A DNA stretch of 64,000 nt from Capitulum mitella (lineage: Eukaryota; Arthropoda; Thecostraca; Pollicipedomorpha; Pollicipedidae), in NCBI GenBank assembly GCA_030062745.1, contig CP099841.1, positions 18,913,398 to 18,977,397 on the forward strand, written 5' to 3'. The position numbers and the translations under genes were made by a program. Below are positions 37,601 through 49,429 of this stretch, piece by piece. Every line of letters begins with the position of its first letter. Positions within the stretch are counted from its first letter, which is position 1. Under the pieces are notes generated by a model, which saw only the letters and a program-made list of their open reading frames with translations, was not told the DNA's origin and searched no databases.

Positions 37601-38816
37601 GTCTTGCAGGTAAACATTTTTGATATTTTAGCCAATTCATTTGAAGAGGTTGGCTCGCCGGTGGCAACACTCCCTCTACCCCTTGGAGCAAATGGCATCG
37701 CCTGCCCTCCCCCATTGGGGGATTGAGCTACCACTGCAGTGATTTGCTTCCTAGTTGACATGCTAAAATAGACAATGAAGAGCCCTTTTCATACTCAAAA
37801 CTCTTTTGATTTCGGCGACCTTACCAGGGGTGTAGATCTGTATTCTTTTGAGAGGGCCCTGGCCCACCCATTGTTGATTTGGCCCACCCAATGTTGGCTT
37901 GTCTTCCCCCCCCCCAATATTTCCGGCCGCTTTTGAAGGGAAATGAATAATATGGGCGAAAAGAGTTGCGGCAGTGGATAAGAGATAGGAAGAAAGTACA
38001 AAATAAGATCTACAGCAAAGCATCTCTCTATTTTTCTATCTTTTATCTATACATATACCTGTATACATGGGGACAGATGTAATTTTTCATCCAATAAATG
38101 AATGGCAACAAAAACACTGTAAATTTCTGTTGATCAAAATGAAGTGGGCTAAATCCGTTGGGAAATCCGCTTTTGGGGAGATGTTAGGTTATCGGGCCCT
38201 CGGCTCGCCCCTCCCAATCGTTTACCCAAACCGTCACCCATGGATGTTACTTCGCCATTTAAAAAATGGAGAACTGTTTTATTTTCGGTCGTGAGAGAGA
38301 ATATTTTCGGATCACGATAGGGGTATGGACCCCAAATCCATCGGATGCGCTTATGCGGCTACCTCCATGGTGTCTGCCCATCATCTCGTCGGGATCCACA
38401 CACTTCTCCCCACCCGTCAGGAAGTATTTGCAGGAGCAATAAATGAAACTGTTCAGATAGTGTACCAGATAGTGATTCGTCATACCTTTACCGGTCGTAG
38501 AAGTACCTGGGACTCTATATCGTTTCCACGGCGGCGCAATTAGGCACATCATGTGGCGCAAATATGACAGGGTTGCCGTAATTGCGTCTTTTGCAACGCC
38601 TCGATAGAAATTAAATAAAAATAGCAGGCAAAGATTAAACACCAGATATTCTGGTGACCAATAGACCAGAGAACACGTATGAGAAAGAAATGAAACAATT
38701 TTTGCGATATCATTGTCACAGTGACGGTTTTTCGAAAAGGTGGCGTAAATTGGGTAGCTTCCCCTGTAGGTAAATGACTGGGCAAACATACCGTAAATAA
38801 ATAAATAAATAAATAA

Positions 38817-38888
<72 letters not shown>

Positions 38889-38971
38889 TGGCGAGGGTAT
38901 TTGGAATATGATATATATTTCCTAACCTGTATACGTACGAAAAAAATATATATCCAAATACCCCGCCATAT

Positions 38972-39009
<38 letters not shown>

Positions 39010-41324
39010 TCTATTGGTCACCAGAATATCTGGTGTTTAATATCTGGTGTTTTATATATATATATATATATATTTGTTCATCTGACGCTGTTTTAGAAGG
39101 TTAAGTCCAAGCCAAAAGCCAAAGTTCGGTTCCATGTTAGTTTTTTAACGCTTATTCGCAACATAAAAAATCCAGAATACATATGACTCAGACCAATCCC
39201 CTCTAAATGCGTTTTAAAGTTCAGGTTGATATCAGGTCGAGTCATGGAGCTGTAACCTAAAATGTCTATGCGCGCACCCTTTATCACGATAGCCATAACC
39301 ATGACTTTGAGGAATATAGTCAATTCGATTTACTGAAAATCTTACCAAGGATATTAAATGAATTTAAGGACATTCCATGCGACACTGAGGTAATGTGAGG
39401 TCATTTCAAAGTCAAATGTTGCAAGATGATTTGATAAACATGCAACCATGACAGTTTTCCGTTTTTCATGTTCCTGGCACCGCCTATCCTATGACGTATA
39501 AAGTGAATGGTAAATGTCAACAAAATGTCGTAAACTTCTTTGTTCATTTAGTCTCAAAATCCCCCAAATTTAGAGGCCCTGTGAACGCCTCTCACTGTTC
39601 CCAAAACTCAAAACCCATGGGCTGTGGGAAAAGTCCCATCAATTAGTTTTCGATTCATGACCATTGAATAAAAGTTTGTCCATATGCAGCGGAGTTATAA
39701 CAAGTCAACGAATACCACAATTCTGGCTTTTTGTCCCCTCGCCGTCTTGTATCTTTCCCTTGAAAGATTTTCGAAACTTCTTTTTATAAAAATGTAGTTC
39801 TTGTCATGGCGAATCGATTGCTGTTTGCTGTGATGAAATCAAACGGGTAGTTCTCGAGATCTGGGGGGGGGGGTGAATAAGCTCCCTTACAGGAATGCAT
39901 GCTATTAGGGACGGAACATGGTCCGGCAAGGGGGGGCACCAATTACTTTTCGGCCATTGCTTTCCATCCAACACCACAGGGTTAATGCTAAATTCCGTTA
40001 GTTAGGGGGGAGGTGCGGTGCCCCGTGTCCTCACTAACGCTCCGCCGCCTATGATGCGTACAAGCGCTACGATACCGGAATGGGGTTAGAGGGGCCAATT
40101 CAGTATAATTTGGGGAGCATTTTTCATCACACTGTGGCCATTGCAACGCTCTCGGAACGCATGGGCGGCCAGCGAATATTGTCGTATCATGCCTGCTGTT
40201 TATCTGGCGTGTATTCTTTATAAGACGAGGGAAGTTCGTCGTAATGACCTCTGCACCTACAGGACCATGGCTGTTTTGCCCTAGATAAGGAGGTGCATAA
40301 GGGCCTTCGGTACGATTACCTTTCTGTATTGTCATGCTGTGGCAGAAAACAAGCATCATTACACGGGTGTTTCAGTGCCCTTTGTAAAACCACCTAATTT
40401 TTCGTAACAGCCGCCATAACGGCACCAATATATTGGGTATTTACGGAACATTGAGGTGCGCAGGGTAATGCTTGTTAGTCTCATACAAGATCTACGGTGT
40501 AGTGTCACCTACTCGTATATTCTTAAATAGAACAAATTAATTGGGCACTGGGCAGAATTTCACAATGAACTGAAGTGTTCTCAGTGAACCAGTGAGTTGC
40601 GTCTAATAGTACCTACATACAATTGCAACACGTTATGATTCTTCAACGTAGAGTTGTCAAGGCTGTCCCCGGCTTTCTTTGCTAAAAAAATTATCTTAAA
40701 AAACTGGATCTGTGCGTGTGCATGCGCGTTTGCGCGCATGCGAGCGTGCATGCATGCGTGCGTGCGGTAGTGCGCGCGCGCGTGTGCATACGTGCGTGCG
40801 TGCGCGCACGCATGTGTGTGTGTTGATATTAACCTTATAATGGCCCGATTCCTTTGATTAATGCTGATGGGCAATGTGACGCAATCACAGCTTTTCAGTG
40901 AAGTAACAACGAAAATGGCATTGCAATTTTTTTCGAAGCATAGTCTTTGCAGCACCATTTTGAACAGTGTATGTTTTGATTTCAGACAGTGAAAGTTGAA
41001 TGTTTTAGACATCAGAGAGGAAAAATTAAATTTAAGTCATTGTGCTCATCAAGCGACATAAAGTCGACGTTATGTTGGTCAAATTGTCTGCACATCCCGC
41101 CCATGCCAGAAAGGAAAACATGTTAAGATTGGGGCCGGATTGCCTGATGCATACAATGCTGCGAAGAATTTTAGATCGAATCAACTTATTTCGGCCACAG
41201 CATCTATGTCTCTGGACCGCGACCTGAGACACATATCAGGCCAAGATGAGCTGTGGCTTCAGCCCTTCGAGCTGTTCCACTTACCTGCGGCCAGGTGGAC
41301 GAGAAGCACGAGCTGTGACTGCAT
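34666..41324 (-). CDS. Chitin-binding (peritrophin-A / CBM14) secreted protein, gene A; frameshifted
   Basis: Predicted secreted matrix protein. Exons on the minus strand: 41324-41285 (start and signal peptide, [14 protein letters not shown]), one ending at 36364 with its 5' edge at about 36558, then 35992-35840, 35483-35393, 35285-35126 and 34931-34666 (stop). Introns between the last exons are GT-AG with matching phases. Three six-Cys chitin-binding domains are complete: KCPRSQ...NAGC, DCEYC...NYQC, and FCPKPN...PGSC in the last exon. A further domain in exon 35285-35126 has a one-base deletion near 35189-35196 (DDCHTYH shifts into RCSNGHAY), and its last two Cys are not found, so an exon is missing from the model. 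Sequence between 41284 and 36559 is also unassigned, with a transposon filling 36554-39985. Either a recent pseudogene or an assembly indel. Confidence 0.75.
37825..38242. mobile_element. hAT-type MITE, copy 2
   Basis: 418 bp aligning with 18077-18455. The left end is CAGGGGTGTAGATCT; the reverse complement of the right end is CATGGGTGACGGTTT. Flanks gaccttac (37817-37824) and gatgttac (38243-38250) match at 6 of 8 positions, consistent with an aged 8-bp target duplication. Confidence 0.7.
38635..39040. repeat. Perfect 33-bp inverted repeat enclosing AT microsatellites and a second hairpin
   Basis: Arms 38635-38667 and 39008-39040 are exact reverse complements over 33 bases. Between them lie an (AAAT)n tract (about 38797-38823), (AT)n tracts (38821-38886 and about 38979-39006), and an inner stem with arms near 38884-38905 and 38950-38970. 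Confidence 0.9.
40095..40465. repeat. Duplicated intronic block of gene A (partner at 62005-62400)
   Basis: Same-orientation match to 62005-62400 with shared landmarks: 'gtggccatt', 'gaatattgtcgtatcatg' / 'ggatattgtcgtatcatg', 'gacgagggaagt' and 'gtttcagtgccctttgt'. It lies upstream of equivalent chitin-binding exons in both copies, so it belongs to the segmental duplication. Confidence 0.8.
40708..40823. repeat. Alternating purine-pyrimidine tract (GT/GC/AC-rich)
   Basis: About 115 bp of near-continuous TG, CG and CA dinucleotides, including GCGCGCGCG and TGCGTGCGTGCGCGCACGCA. A strong candidate Z-DNA-forming stretch inside the first intron region of gene A. Confidence 0.85.
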
Positions 41325-41400
41325 GGTGAGCGGTTGCCGAGCTCCCATTGGCTGACGTCTCAGCTCGCTGGGCTTTATATCGCGGCGTCAGGTCAGGCCA
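41325..41400 (-). promoter_or_regulatory. TATA-type core promoter of chitin-binding gene A
   Basis: Reading the minus strand toward the ATG at 41324: TGACCTGAC (AGGTCA half-site on +, about 41387-41393), then GATATAAAG (41381-41373), then AGCCAATGGG (about 41354-41345), then a 'caccATG' start context. The TATA box lies about 50 bp before the ATG, implying a 5' UTR of about 20 bases. Inferred from motifs; no start-site data. Confidence 0.6.
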
Positions 41401-41799
41401 GCTGGGCAAGGCGTCTCGACAGTAAACCAGGGCGGGGCAGGAACGACAGTAACACCTAGTCGCGACATAATGCTCATAGCCGATTTGGGCATCACCGATC
41501 ATGCCGGCAGCTTGTTTGTTGCAGGACAGCAAGTCGGGAAACGGAAGAAGAGTCACCGTTTGCTAAAACCAACAAATGCTGGCAAACATGGCAAGCACGG
41601 AAAAAAGTCCCCGGGGAATTTGTCAACAGCAGACCAGTCGTTGTATGCATGTATATGTATGTATGTATCTATTTATTTATTTCGGATTCTCCATATGATG
41701 GATTTTCAGATATCCACGTCGATTTACAAGTCATGGAAGATTAAAAACATCGGTACTGAGAAGCAACATATTGCAATTGACACTCATTTCTCAGACATA

Positions 41800-43255
41800 T
41801 ATGAGGCTAGGCTAGCCTCGAAAGTCGCGTTGCTGGCAGCGTCTCACATTCGGTCTTCCAAAGGCAGTGTGTTCCATTTTTTTACGAGCACGGAACACAA
41901 ATGAACGCCGCGCAAACTCAGTGCAAACTCGCGGCAGCTGCAGCAGTTCATCAGCTGTTGTCCGAGTGGTGCGGATATGCAGAACTGCAGATACCTCAGA
42001 ACGACGAACTAGACACTCGCGTGGCACGTCAGGAGCGTGGGTGGCTTGCAGAAGGCCCCGCAAAATGCTGATGTCCCGTTCAGTAACCATGTCTTCAACT
42101 TGTTTAACTTGTAACCACTTGTAACCATGTCAACAACTTAAGTAAATATGTCTTCGACAACAGCAAGTTGCATCCCAAGTAATGTTGTCATCCGATCATG
42201 GCTCCTCATATTGTTGACAATATGGGCGCCGAAGTTTATGATTTGCCTTTGCCTTTGTGCCGCGGTTCAGCTACCCCATACGGACATGCAGTAATGCACA
42301 TGGCGTAGAACCAGTATCTCGATCAGCAGACGATTCGTCACTTTCGGTAGACAGTTTCGCATGCCAGCGAGCCGTATGAGCATGCCATAACATCGACGAA
42401 CTATGCTCGAGATGTGTTTCTCCCATGTGAGGCAAAAGTCTGTGGCTCCCAGAATCTTGACGCTATGTGAAGGCTTGATTTCAGTTTTGTCGAAAGTCAA
42501 GGAAAACTGCAGATCAGCATTCTGACGGTGAGATTACATGAGGACAATTTCTGCTTTAAGAGGACTCATTTTCAAATTGTTCTAAGTGGACCATTTATTA
42601 GCAAAGGACAAATATATATTCACAAGGTTTTTGAGCTCCGAAAGGTCTGAGGGTAAATCAGCGTCAAGAAACTGGGTGTCATCAGCGTACATCATGATCT
42701 TCCCGTATGGTATATGTGACGTCAGGTCGCTGGGAAAGATGAAAAACAAGACTGGGCCCCGGATTGCACCCTGGAGTATTAAACGCTCCATCAGCTGATT
42801 GTACAATACACATTTGCAAAACCTGGCCACCACCGATAAGACAGAAATCGGTCGGTAGTTGTCAGGGTCGCTAGGATCGCCTTCCTTGTGCAATGGAGTC
42901 GCAGTAACAGCTTTACATTGCTGCGGCACCTCACGGCTCACAATCGAGCTGTTGATCACTCGGAAGAGGTGAGACCCCACCGGGGTAGAGTCACTTTAAG
43001 CATACTGACGGTGATGCCGTCCGCTCCACAGGCGCGGGATGAGCCCATCCCCTGCAGCGCTGCAGACAGTTCGGGGAGCGTAGCCGGGCGCAGGGCGAGC
43101 GCGCTGCTGCACTCGCGCGGCGGGCGCGGCGAGATCTTCTCAACGTGGAACGCGGCCAGGGCGCCCGTCACGCTGGGGTCTCCTGATGCGAAGAATTGGA
43201 CGAGTTTGTTGGCCCAGTGTGTATCTTCTTCAGCTGGATTGATCATCTTCATTGC
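41800..43255 (-). mobile_element. Non-LTR retrotransposon (LINE) remnant, reverse transcriptase
   Basis: Minus-strand fragments in order: TLPELSAALQ (about 43070), the RT start region DPDNYRPISVLS, QGAIRGPVLF, and the active-site YADD (42689-42678). These are followed by a thumb region (LTWEKHISSI..., about 42440) and a C-terminal KKWNTLPLEDR end (about 41870). An in-frame deletion joins NQLMERLILQ directly to GAIRGPVLF, removing the segment normally between them. Several stops follow. Clade CR1/Jockey-like by motif; dead. Confidence 0.8.
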
Positions 43256-46200
43256 TTAGAAAGTCGTTGCTTAGAAACTGATTCCAAAACAAAACAGATA
43301 ATGCTGGGACAGCCTACTGATGGAACAGTTTATACACAATACGCCACCTGTACTGACAGGTCTTGCTTGCTTGCAGTGCAAATTGCCACATACCAACAAA
43401 CAAGCCCTAATCTGAGCACCTTTCCTCCACTTCTGATATCCAGTAAAAATGAGAGCATGTGGTATCAGTTTAGTATGTAACGTTTTAAAGTTTTAGTTTC
43501 AGTATTTTAAAGTATGTAGTAATTAAAGTTTTAGTCTTCCTTTAAACGCACACACTAACAAGTTTTCTTGTTGACGAACGGGCGGCGATCAGAAGCATTT
43601 GAATCGCCATCCCCATTCGAAATTTTGAAACATCCATGTCACGGAGTCCTAGCCTCCCTTTCCCAATGCTGTGGCCGGCCTGTTGAGCGCAGCGCCACGC
43701 GGCTGCAGCGCCCCAGTCTGATTCTTCCCGCCCACCTGAAGTCAATCTTCCATCTACACAGGAAACCTTTCATCGTTCCCATCTTTCGCCACATAATCCT
43801 TCCCTACTATTGTCCGTCTCTTTCATCTGTCACGTCCATTGGGATAGGTGTATTAATAGCATGCCGTGCAGCTTAAGGCCTAATCACACCACGCAGAGTG
43901 CCTTGCGTAACTGCAGACGCTAGCGTTAAACCTAGAGTCTGTCAGTACGCCACTTCACTCGTGCATTACGTCCATTCTATGCAGACACGTTCGCGATGTA
44001 GACGAAAATTGTTGTGTCTGCGGGTGGGCTTACTCAGGCGTTATGAATCTGCGCGTGGAAGTTTCTGGCAAGTAATGAGTTTTTGATTCATTTCAGACAT
44101 ACGGTATTACATGCATTGTATTTTTTTTGCCGACGTGTCTTGATATATCACGTTCAGCGAACCATCAAATATTAAACGGTTGATTCGGCTATTGCAATAT
44201 CTGCTGAAGGCGTCAGAGGATGCAAAGGTCGCTGCTCACACTGATATTTCGCAGTCATGGTATCTTTTCATGCCTCAGGGAAACCAGAGTCACTTGATGC
44301 AATACTCCAAAAAGCGCAACATCTCGCTTGTTTGAAAAGACATGAAAAATGCTTTCGCAGTCAAATGATGTTCGGTTTTTCAGAAATAGATGACGATGAT
44401 TATCTTTTGAGGGATTTTTCTCGCTTCTTTACAGAGGGCAAAATGTGGTACATCACTAGGACCACATTACTCCATGGTTTGGGCAAGTTGCTGGCGACGA
44501 AGGGTAAATTGATACAATGGCTTGTGCATAAAAGTTATTGCTTGGGAAAAAATGAAAATGATGCCTTAGCAAAGCTTAAAACCTGACGAATATAGTCCTA
44601 CCGAAGCTGAGACCAACTTACGGGACTTAGTACAGCAATAGACTTAAATAACCATGATGCGATTTATTTATGCAAGCAAAATTCCTCTTCAATGATATGC
44701 ACAGGGCCTGTAATAAAACCTCAAATCGCGGCGTTATTCAGCCAGGACCGGTCTTTATCATTATCTGCAAGAAACAAAGCCCATAGGTTTTTACAGTTTG
44801 TCGCGCTTTCAGAGCCATTACGAGCCAAAGTAAAAGGTTATTAAGCACTGTTCAACGCACGTCATTCCAACCGACAACAGCATCTTTATTTAGTGACTGG
44901 CAGACTTTTGTGCCGTCTTCGCATTAGATCATCGTAATTACGGTGTGAAAACTTGGCGAGGTTAGCCTAATATTAGGTAGTGCCCTGACCCTATTCCTGT
45001 AGCTCGTTTGGACCAAAATCCGAGGGGGGGGGGGCGGGTCCACTCACGCCCAAGGCGCCGTGGAATTGTCATCCGAGTTACCCGGTTCGAGTCGCAAACG
45101 ACTGCACGGGGTCTGTTCGACACGCTAACGCCTTTATTTTTTTCAGGTTTTCGGCCGATACGGTCGACGGACAGATATTGAACAGCCGTTGCGAGAGCTT
45201 AATCGTGGCATTATAAACATTTGGGTGGCATCTGTCAGTCCTTCCATGGAACCCGCGTCGGTCGAGTCCGCGACGGACTGGCCTTAAATTCTGCAGGTGT
45301 AAACTGAAGTTAAGAAATCAGCGGAGATGAGTGACGATAAGAAGAAATGAGCAAAAAATAATTGACCTGGGGATGAACAAGCTTTCTCAATAACACGGTG
45401 CACAACTGGTTTCAAAGTAAAGTCTCACCCTTGGCCGAGATCTGAATTAGTAGACTGTACCGGGTGCCACATTCCCAAGAGTTGAACGGTGCGTCCGGAT
45501 GAGGCGATGCCTACCCTACCTTCCCTCCGAATCTGAAAGTTCACAGGGGAGATGGGGAGTTGACAGGAACACCCCTTTTACCTCAGACTGAGCATGACCT
45601 GGCTAAAGACGTAGAGCCCTCAATCGAAGTCAAGTTCAGTTGCAGATGGACGAGCGGTAAGTTCCACTTTTCGAAGCAAACAAATAACTGAATGACATGA
45701 CAACATAACCAGACACCGGTTGCTCTCCGAAGCATGCATTTGTAAACCCTTGATGAACACAACAGCTTGCTTTTGATGTTGCAAACGCTTTATAAACACA
45801 GCAACTCTCTTGGTTTTTGCAGCATAACTTTCGAACGACAAACACCAGCAGCTCAAATCATCAGTGCCCCAATCTGAAACGACACGACCAGTAGCGATGG
45901 GACCTCTGTGAAGAGCGTGATTCTTCGTGATTCTTCGTGATCAAACGTGATTCTTACCTCATTTCTTTCCATGCACCTCCATAGCGTTAATTTTAAATGT
46001 TGTCCAAAGTTGGGGAGGGGGAGGCTGATGGATGCTGCACTTTCTTCTCCTCCCTCCGGTTCCAGTGTCCCTGAACCCAACTATCTTTTACGAACAAAAA
46101 TTGACCACGTTGCCTAACAGGTTAGGTCATATAGCACCGTGCTCTGGATCACAGATGCGCTTTTCATGTTCCGCAAGTTTCTTAGGAATGGTTTGAAAGA

Positions 46201-46370
46201 ATCAAATCAGAGCTGGCAAAAACACAAATGATATAGTGATACATGTCATATGCAGATTAGTGCGATCGACAATGGTCATCTGTTAGCATTGCGCAATGCT
46301 GACTGGCTGACTGATCTTCATTTCTGCGGCTAGGATGGTTCTAGCCACCAAGGCATTACAAGCAAACAAG
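43256..46370. other. No recognised gene
   Basis: The only notable ORF is 44257-44586 (+), 109 codons with an acidic DDDD motif and no recognisable domain. A G run at about 45027-45037 follows 'gaccctattcctg', resembling an eroded TTAA-element end. Confidence 0.4.
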
Positions 46371-46374
46371 GCGT

Positions 46375-48310
46375 CAGGGGGGATCCAGGACTTCGCCAAG
46401 GGGGCGAATGGTCAGCGCTGGCCCCCCTCCCGGCATCCCCCCATTTTTTGCTCTTCAAATATGAAAAAAACGTTGATCTGCATTGGCTTAGGAGGCAACA
46501 TTTTATGAAATTATGCGTTTCTTAACATACAAAGTATCACACAAACTTCAGGCGCGTCACCTTATTTCAGAAAATCTCGCGTTTTGTTCCCTGCAAAGTA
46601 ACTAAATATGGCACCAGCGGTGGGATTTCATGCAGCTGGTTCCCTCTCTCTATTTGAAATGTCATGTCTGTATCCGGTTCAGGAGCCCCGCTACCCCGCC
46701 ATTGTTCCTGGAGACCTTTTGCTAACTTAGGTTAGGTCCCCTCCAGCACTTGGAGGAGCACTTTTGGTAGTCTCGGGCTGTCTGCCGTGTCAGAGCCTCT
46801 AGTGATCTCAGGTTCCTTTTACAGTTTCGTCTGTCCCCCGGGACGTTTCAGGCCCTCCTTTGGCAGTTTCAGGAGCGCTTCGGGCAGTTTTATAGACCCA
46901 TCTGGCGGTTTCAGAGGCATTTCAGCCATCTCGGGCTCCCTCCTGTCGTCCTTGGGGAATTTTTGCCATCGAAGGAGCCCTTCAGGCAGTAACAAGTGTC
47001 CACTTTAAGTCCCTCTCGGCCGTGACAGATGCGCATTTTGCAATGTTGATAGTCCTTTGGTCATTTCAGGACCTCTCTGGACGTATCAATGTTTATTAGT
47101 TTCAGGGCCCCTCTGGTCGTCTCAGGGGGCCCCTATTGCTACAGAATGCTAGTTAGCAGTGTCAAAGGCACCTCTCTAACAGTTTCAGTAGACCCCTTAT
47201 TGTCTTAGGTGCCCTTCTTGTCGTCTTTGGGGGCTTTTTGCTGTCCCATGGGCCCTCTGGCAGTTACAGAAGACCTTTTTGCGATTTCAGGGCCCCTGTG
47301 CAGTCTCATGGGCTATCTGAACGTCTCCGGTGGCCTACATGGCTGTATCAGGGGTGTTCCTCAGGTACATAGGGCAAAGCTGGCAGTCTTAAGGCCCTCT
47401 AGCCATAACAGCGTTTTGTTTGGCGCTTCGGGACCTTTTCCATGCCAAGAGCCCGCCTAACACGCTCGGAGGCCCTCTGGCCGTCCGTCTTATCGTCTCT
47501 GCCACGCAGGGGCCCTCCAACTTTTTTGGCGGTTTCAGGGGCCATCTGCCGTGCAGGGGACCACCTTGCCGTCTCAGGACCCACCTGACCTTCCCGGGGC
47601 CCCCTGACTGCATCATGAACCCAAGGTTTTCGGGAAGCAGCTGATTTGGGGTCCCGCTCGAGGTTGAGAAAACCACTGATGAATCCCTGTTCGGTGGGCA
47701 CCTCTGGCTGACCAGGGTTTCCTTATGCCGTACTAGGCACGCTGTTAAATTCTTGTCGTCTCAAGAACCTCTCTGGCACTTTTAATGGTCAAGTGGACCC
47801 TTTGCCGCGCTGAGGCCCCTCTTGTAGTCTCAGGGGTCCTTGAAGAGTTTCAGGGACCCTTCTATCCATCTAGGGGGACATCCTGCCGACTCAGGGTTTC
47901 ATTATCCCTCCTGGAGACCCTCTGACTGCATTAGGAACTTTCAGCATTTCACACAGGTCTGTGAACCCCTTCAGGGTCCCTATGACATTCCAGTGACCCT
48001 TTTACCTTCCCAAGGACTCAGTCCTCATCTTGGCCATCTTAGGGGCCCTGTGACCCTTCTGGCGGTCTCATGGGCAGTCTGCTGTGTTTGGGCTCTGTTG
48101 TGGTCTCAGGGGCCCTTCGGGAGCTTCAAGGGTCCTCTATGCGTCTCAGAGGTAATCTGACCCTCCCGGAGTCCTCCTGACTTCCTCAAGAACCCGTCAC
48201 GTTTTCACAGAGACACCGTGAAACTCATACGGGGCCCCTTCGGAGCCTCTTCGTGGCCCCTTTTGAATCTGAGAGGGGCCCCCTCGGGGCCTCTCTCTCC
48301 TTCTCATGCC
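46375..48310 (+). mobile_element. Minisatellite-core element, second copy (one-ended)
   Basis: Begins 'ggatccaggacttcgcc' and aligns with the left arm of the 17287-20548 element through the 'atgaaaaaaacg' block. It then runs into a long degenerate array of about 30-bp units (TCTGGCAGTCTCAGGGGCCCC type) to about 48290, in one orientation. The inverted right arm was not found, so it is truncated or solo. Confidence 0.65.
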
Positions 48311-48989
48311 TGGGAGGGGGGCGATCGTCTTCATCATCCCCCCGTATGTCCTCGCTTGCAAAGCCTACATAGAAAAAGAACGTTATTTTTAATTTTCCTT
48401 GTGAGGTTGAGGGGAAACTTTCAGAAGGCAAAGCGCTTGTTCGTGACTTGATTTAACACTTTGGCCCAGGTTGACCTATGGCAAATGGTTGTAAGTCTAT
48501 GATTTGTTTGTTTGATTTGTGAGATTTTGGTTGTGATGTAATTTGATTCAATCAGGGACGTAGCCAAGAGGGATGGGGGACACGGGGACATACCCCCCGC
48601 AACCAAGTGGTCAAGACTAGCTAATTAGCGATATCGTGGTAATACGGGATAATGATCATCCATATGCCGCAAAGCCAAACATTATTTGTTTTTCTTGCAC
48701 ATTAAATAGAGGCCAATAAAATAAAATTGCCGTTTTTTGTATACTTCGTCATATCCCATTTCCATATGACGACATTTGACATTTGCTTCCTCCTAAGGAA
48801 AATCCTGGTTACGTGCCTTGTTTCATTTCATTTGATTTGTAAAACTGTTATGTTGAGGCTGGCTGTAACGCTTCAAAACCATCAGAATCGGTTAATCGCA
48901 CTCCCACCTCCGTGCGTGCGGTACATCAATACATTGCCGTCGTAAGAAGATACTCAATTAGCAATTTTAGTATTTATTACAGCTTTACC

Positions 48990-49170
48990 ACTCCTTCATT
49001 GCCGCAAACCGCTACTGCTAGCATACTCAAAATTGGCGGGCCGGAACATGTGATATGTGACAGTCAATAGACGTGGCTATTTGCATGTCAATAATTTCAC
49101 CCTGGTGTGTGCAGGACGCACGTGCTGAGGTGTACCCGACTGCCGTTCAAGACTGGCAATACATGCCGTT
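48990..49170 (+). repeat. Short dispersed repeat, copy 1 (partner 59180-59345)
   Basis: Shared ordered blocks 'aaaattggcgg', 'tgtgtgcagga.g.acgtgctgagg' and 'tgccgttca' with 59180-59345. Non-coding. Confidence 0.65.
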
Positions 49171-49189
49171 TACTGAGTGATCCCATTCC

Positions 49190-49305
49190 AGATATCGTCC
49201 GCTCACTGGCGCTCGTAGCTGGGTGGTGGCTGGGAGGTTTGTCTGGGAATCCGACAGAGCGGGTTCGAGTCCTGCTAACCTCGAAAGATTTCATAGCTCA
49301 TAGCG
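49190..49305 (+). repeat. tRNA-derived, pol III-like sequence (SINE or tRNA pseudogene)
   Basis: A box TAGCTGGGTGG (about 49218) and a perfect B box GGTTCGAGTCC (about 49262) at tRNA-like spacing, with a G-C rich T-stem (GCGGG / CCTGC). The acceptor stem does not pair and the anticodon stem is irregular, so it is not a functional tRNA. Confidence 0.5.
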
Positions 49306-49429
49306 CTTTCATTTCATAGCTCATGTGCCGTTATTACGCAGATTTCTTGCACTGTGCAAGTGTGCCGCTGTGCAGATAGTAGTATGGCCTGCAAATATCT
49401 TTTTCTTATGAGTGGGGGTAATGCTGGTA

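Larger units (their letters stand above)
36554..39985. mobile_element. Composite TTAA element: piggyBac-type MITE interrupted by nested insertions
   Basis: TTAA at 36554-36557 (followed by CCCTATTCCCG) and at 39982-39985 (preceded by CACAGGG). The outer pieces 36558-36845 and 39070-39981 align in order with the two parts of the 11805-13046 element (the 'gggcggaacca.gcaacg' block at about 36720; the 'ttgttcatctga' block at about 39073). The middle 2.2 kb is therefore a later insertion. It holds a hAT-type MITE, an inverted repeat and AT microsatellites. The whole lies at the 5' edge of a chitin-binding exon, where paralogue B has almost no intervening DNA. Confidence 0.75.

Noticed and set aside
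44257-44586. 109-codon ORF with an acidic motif
   Set aside because: No recognisable family and no splice or promoter context; kept only as a note in the intergenic entry.
46787-48451. Many 70-106 codon ORFs in the minisatellite array
   Set aside because: Low-complexity translation of a degenerate 30-bp repeat; open on both strands.
49190-49305. Functional tRNA gene
   Set aside because: A and B boxes are present, but the acceptor stem does not pair and the anticodon stem-loop is irregular.
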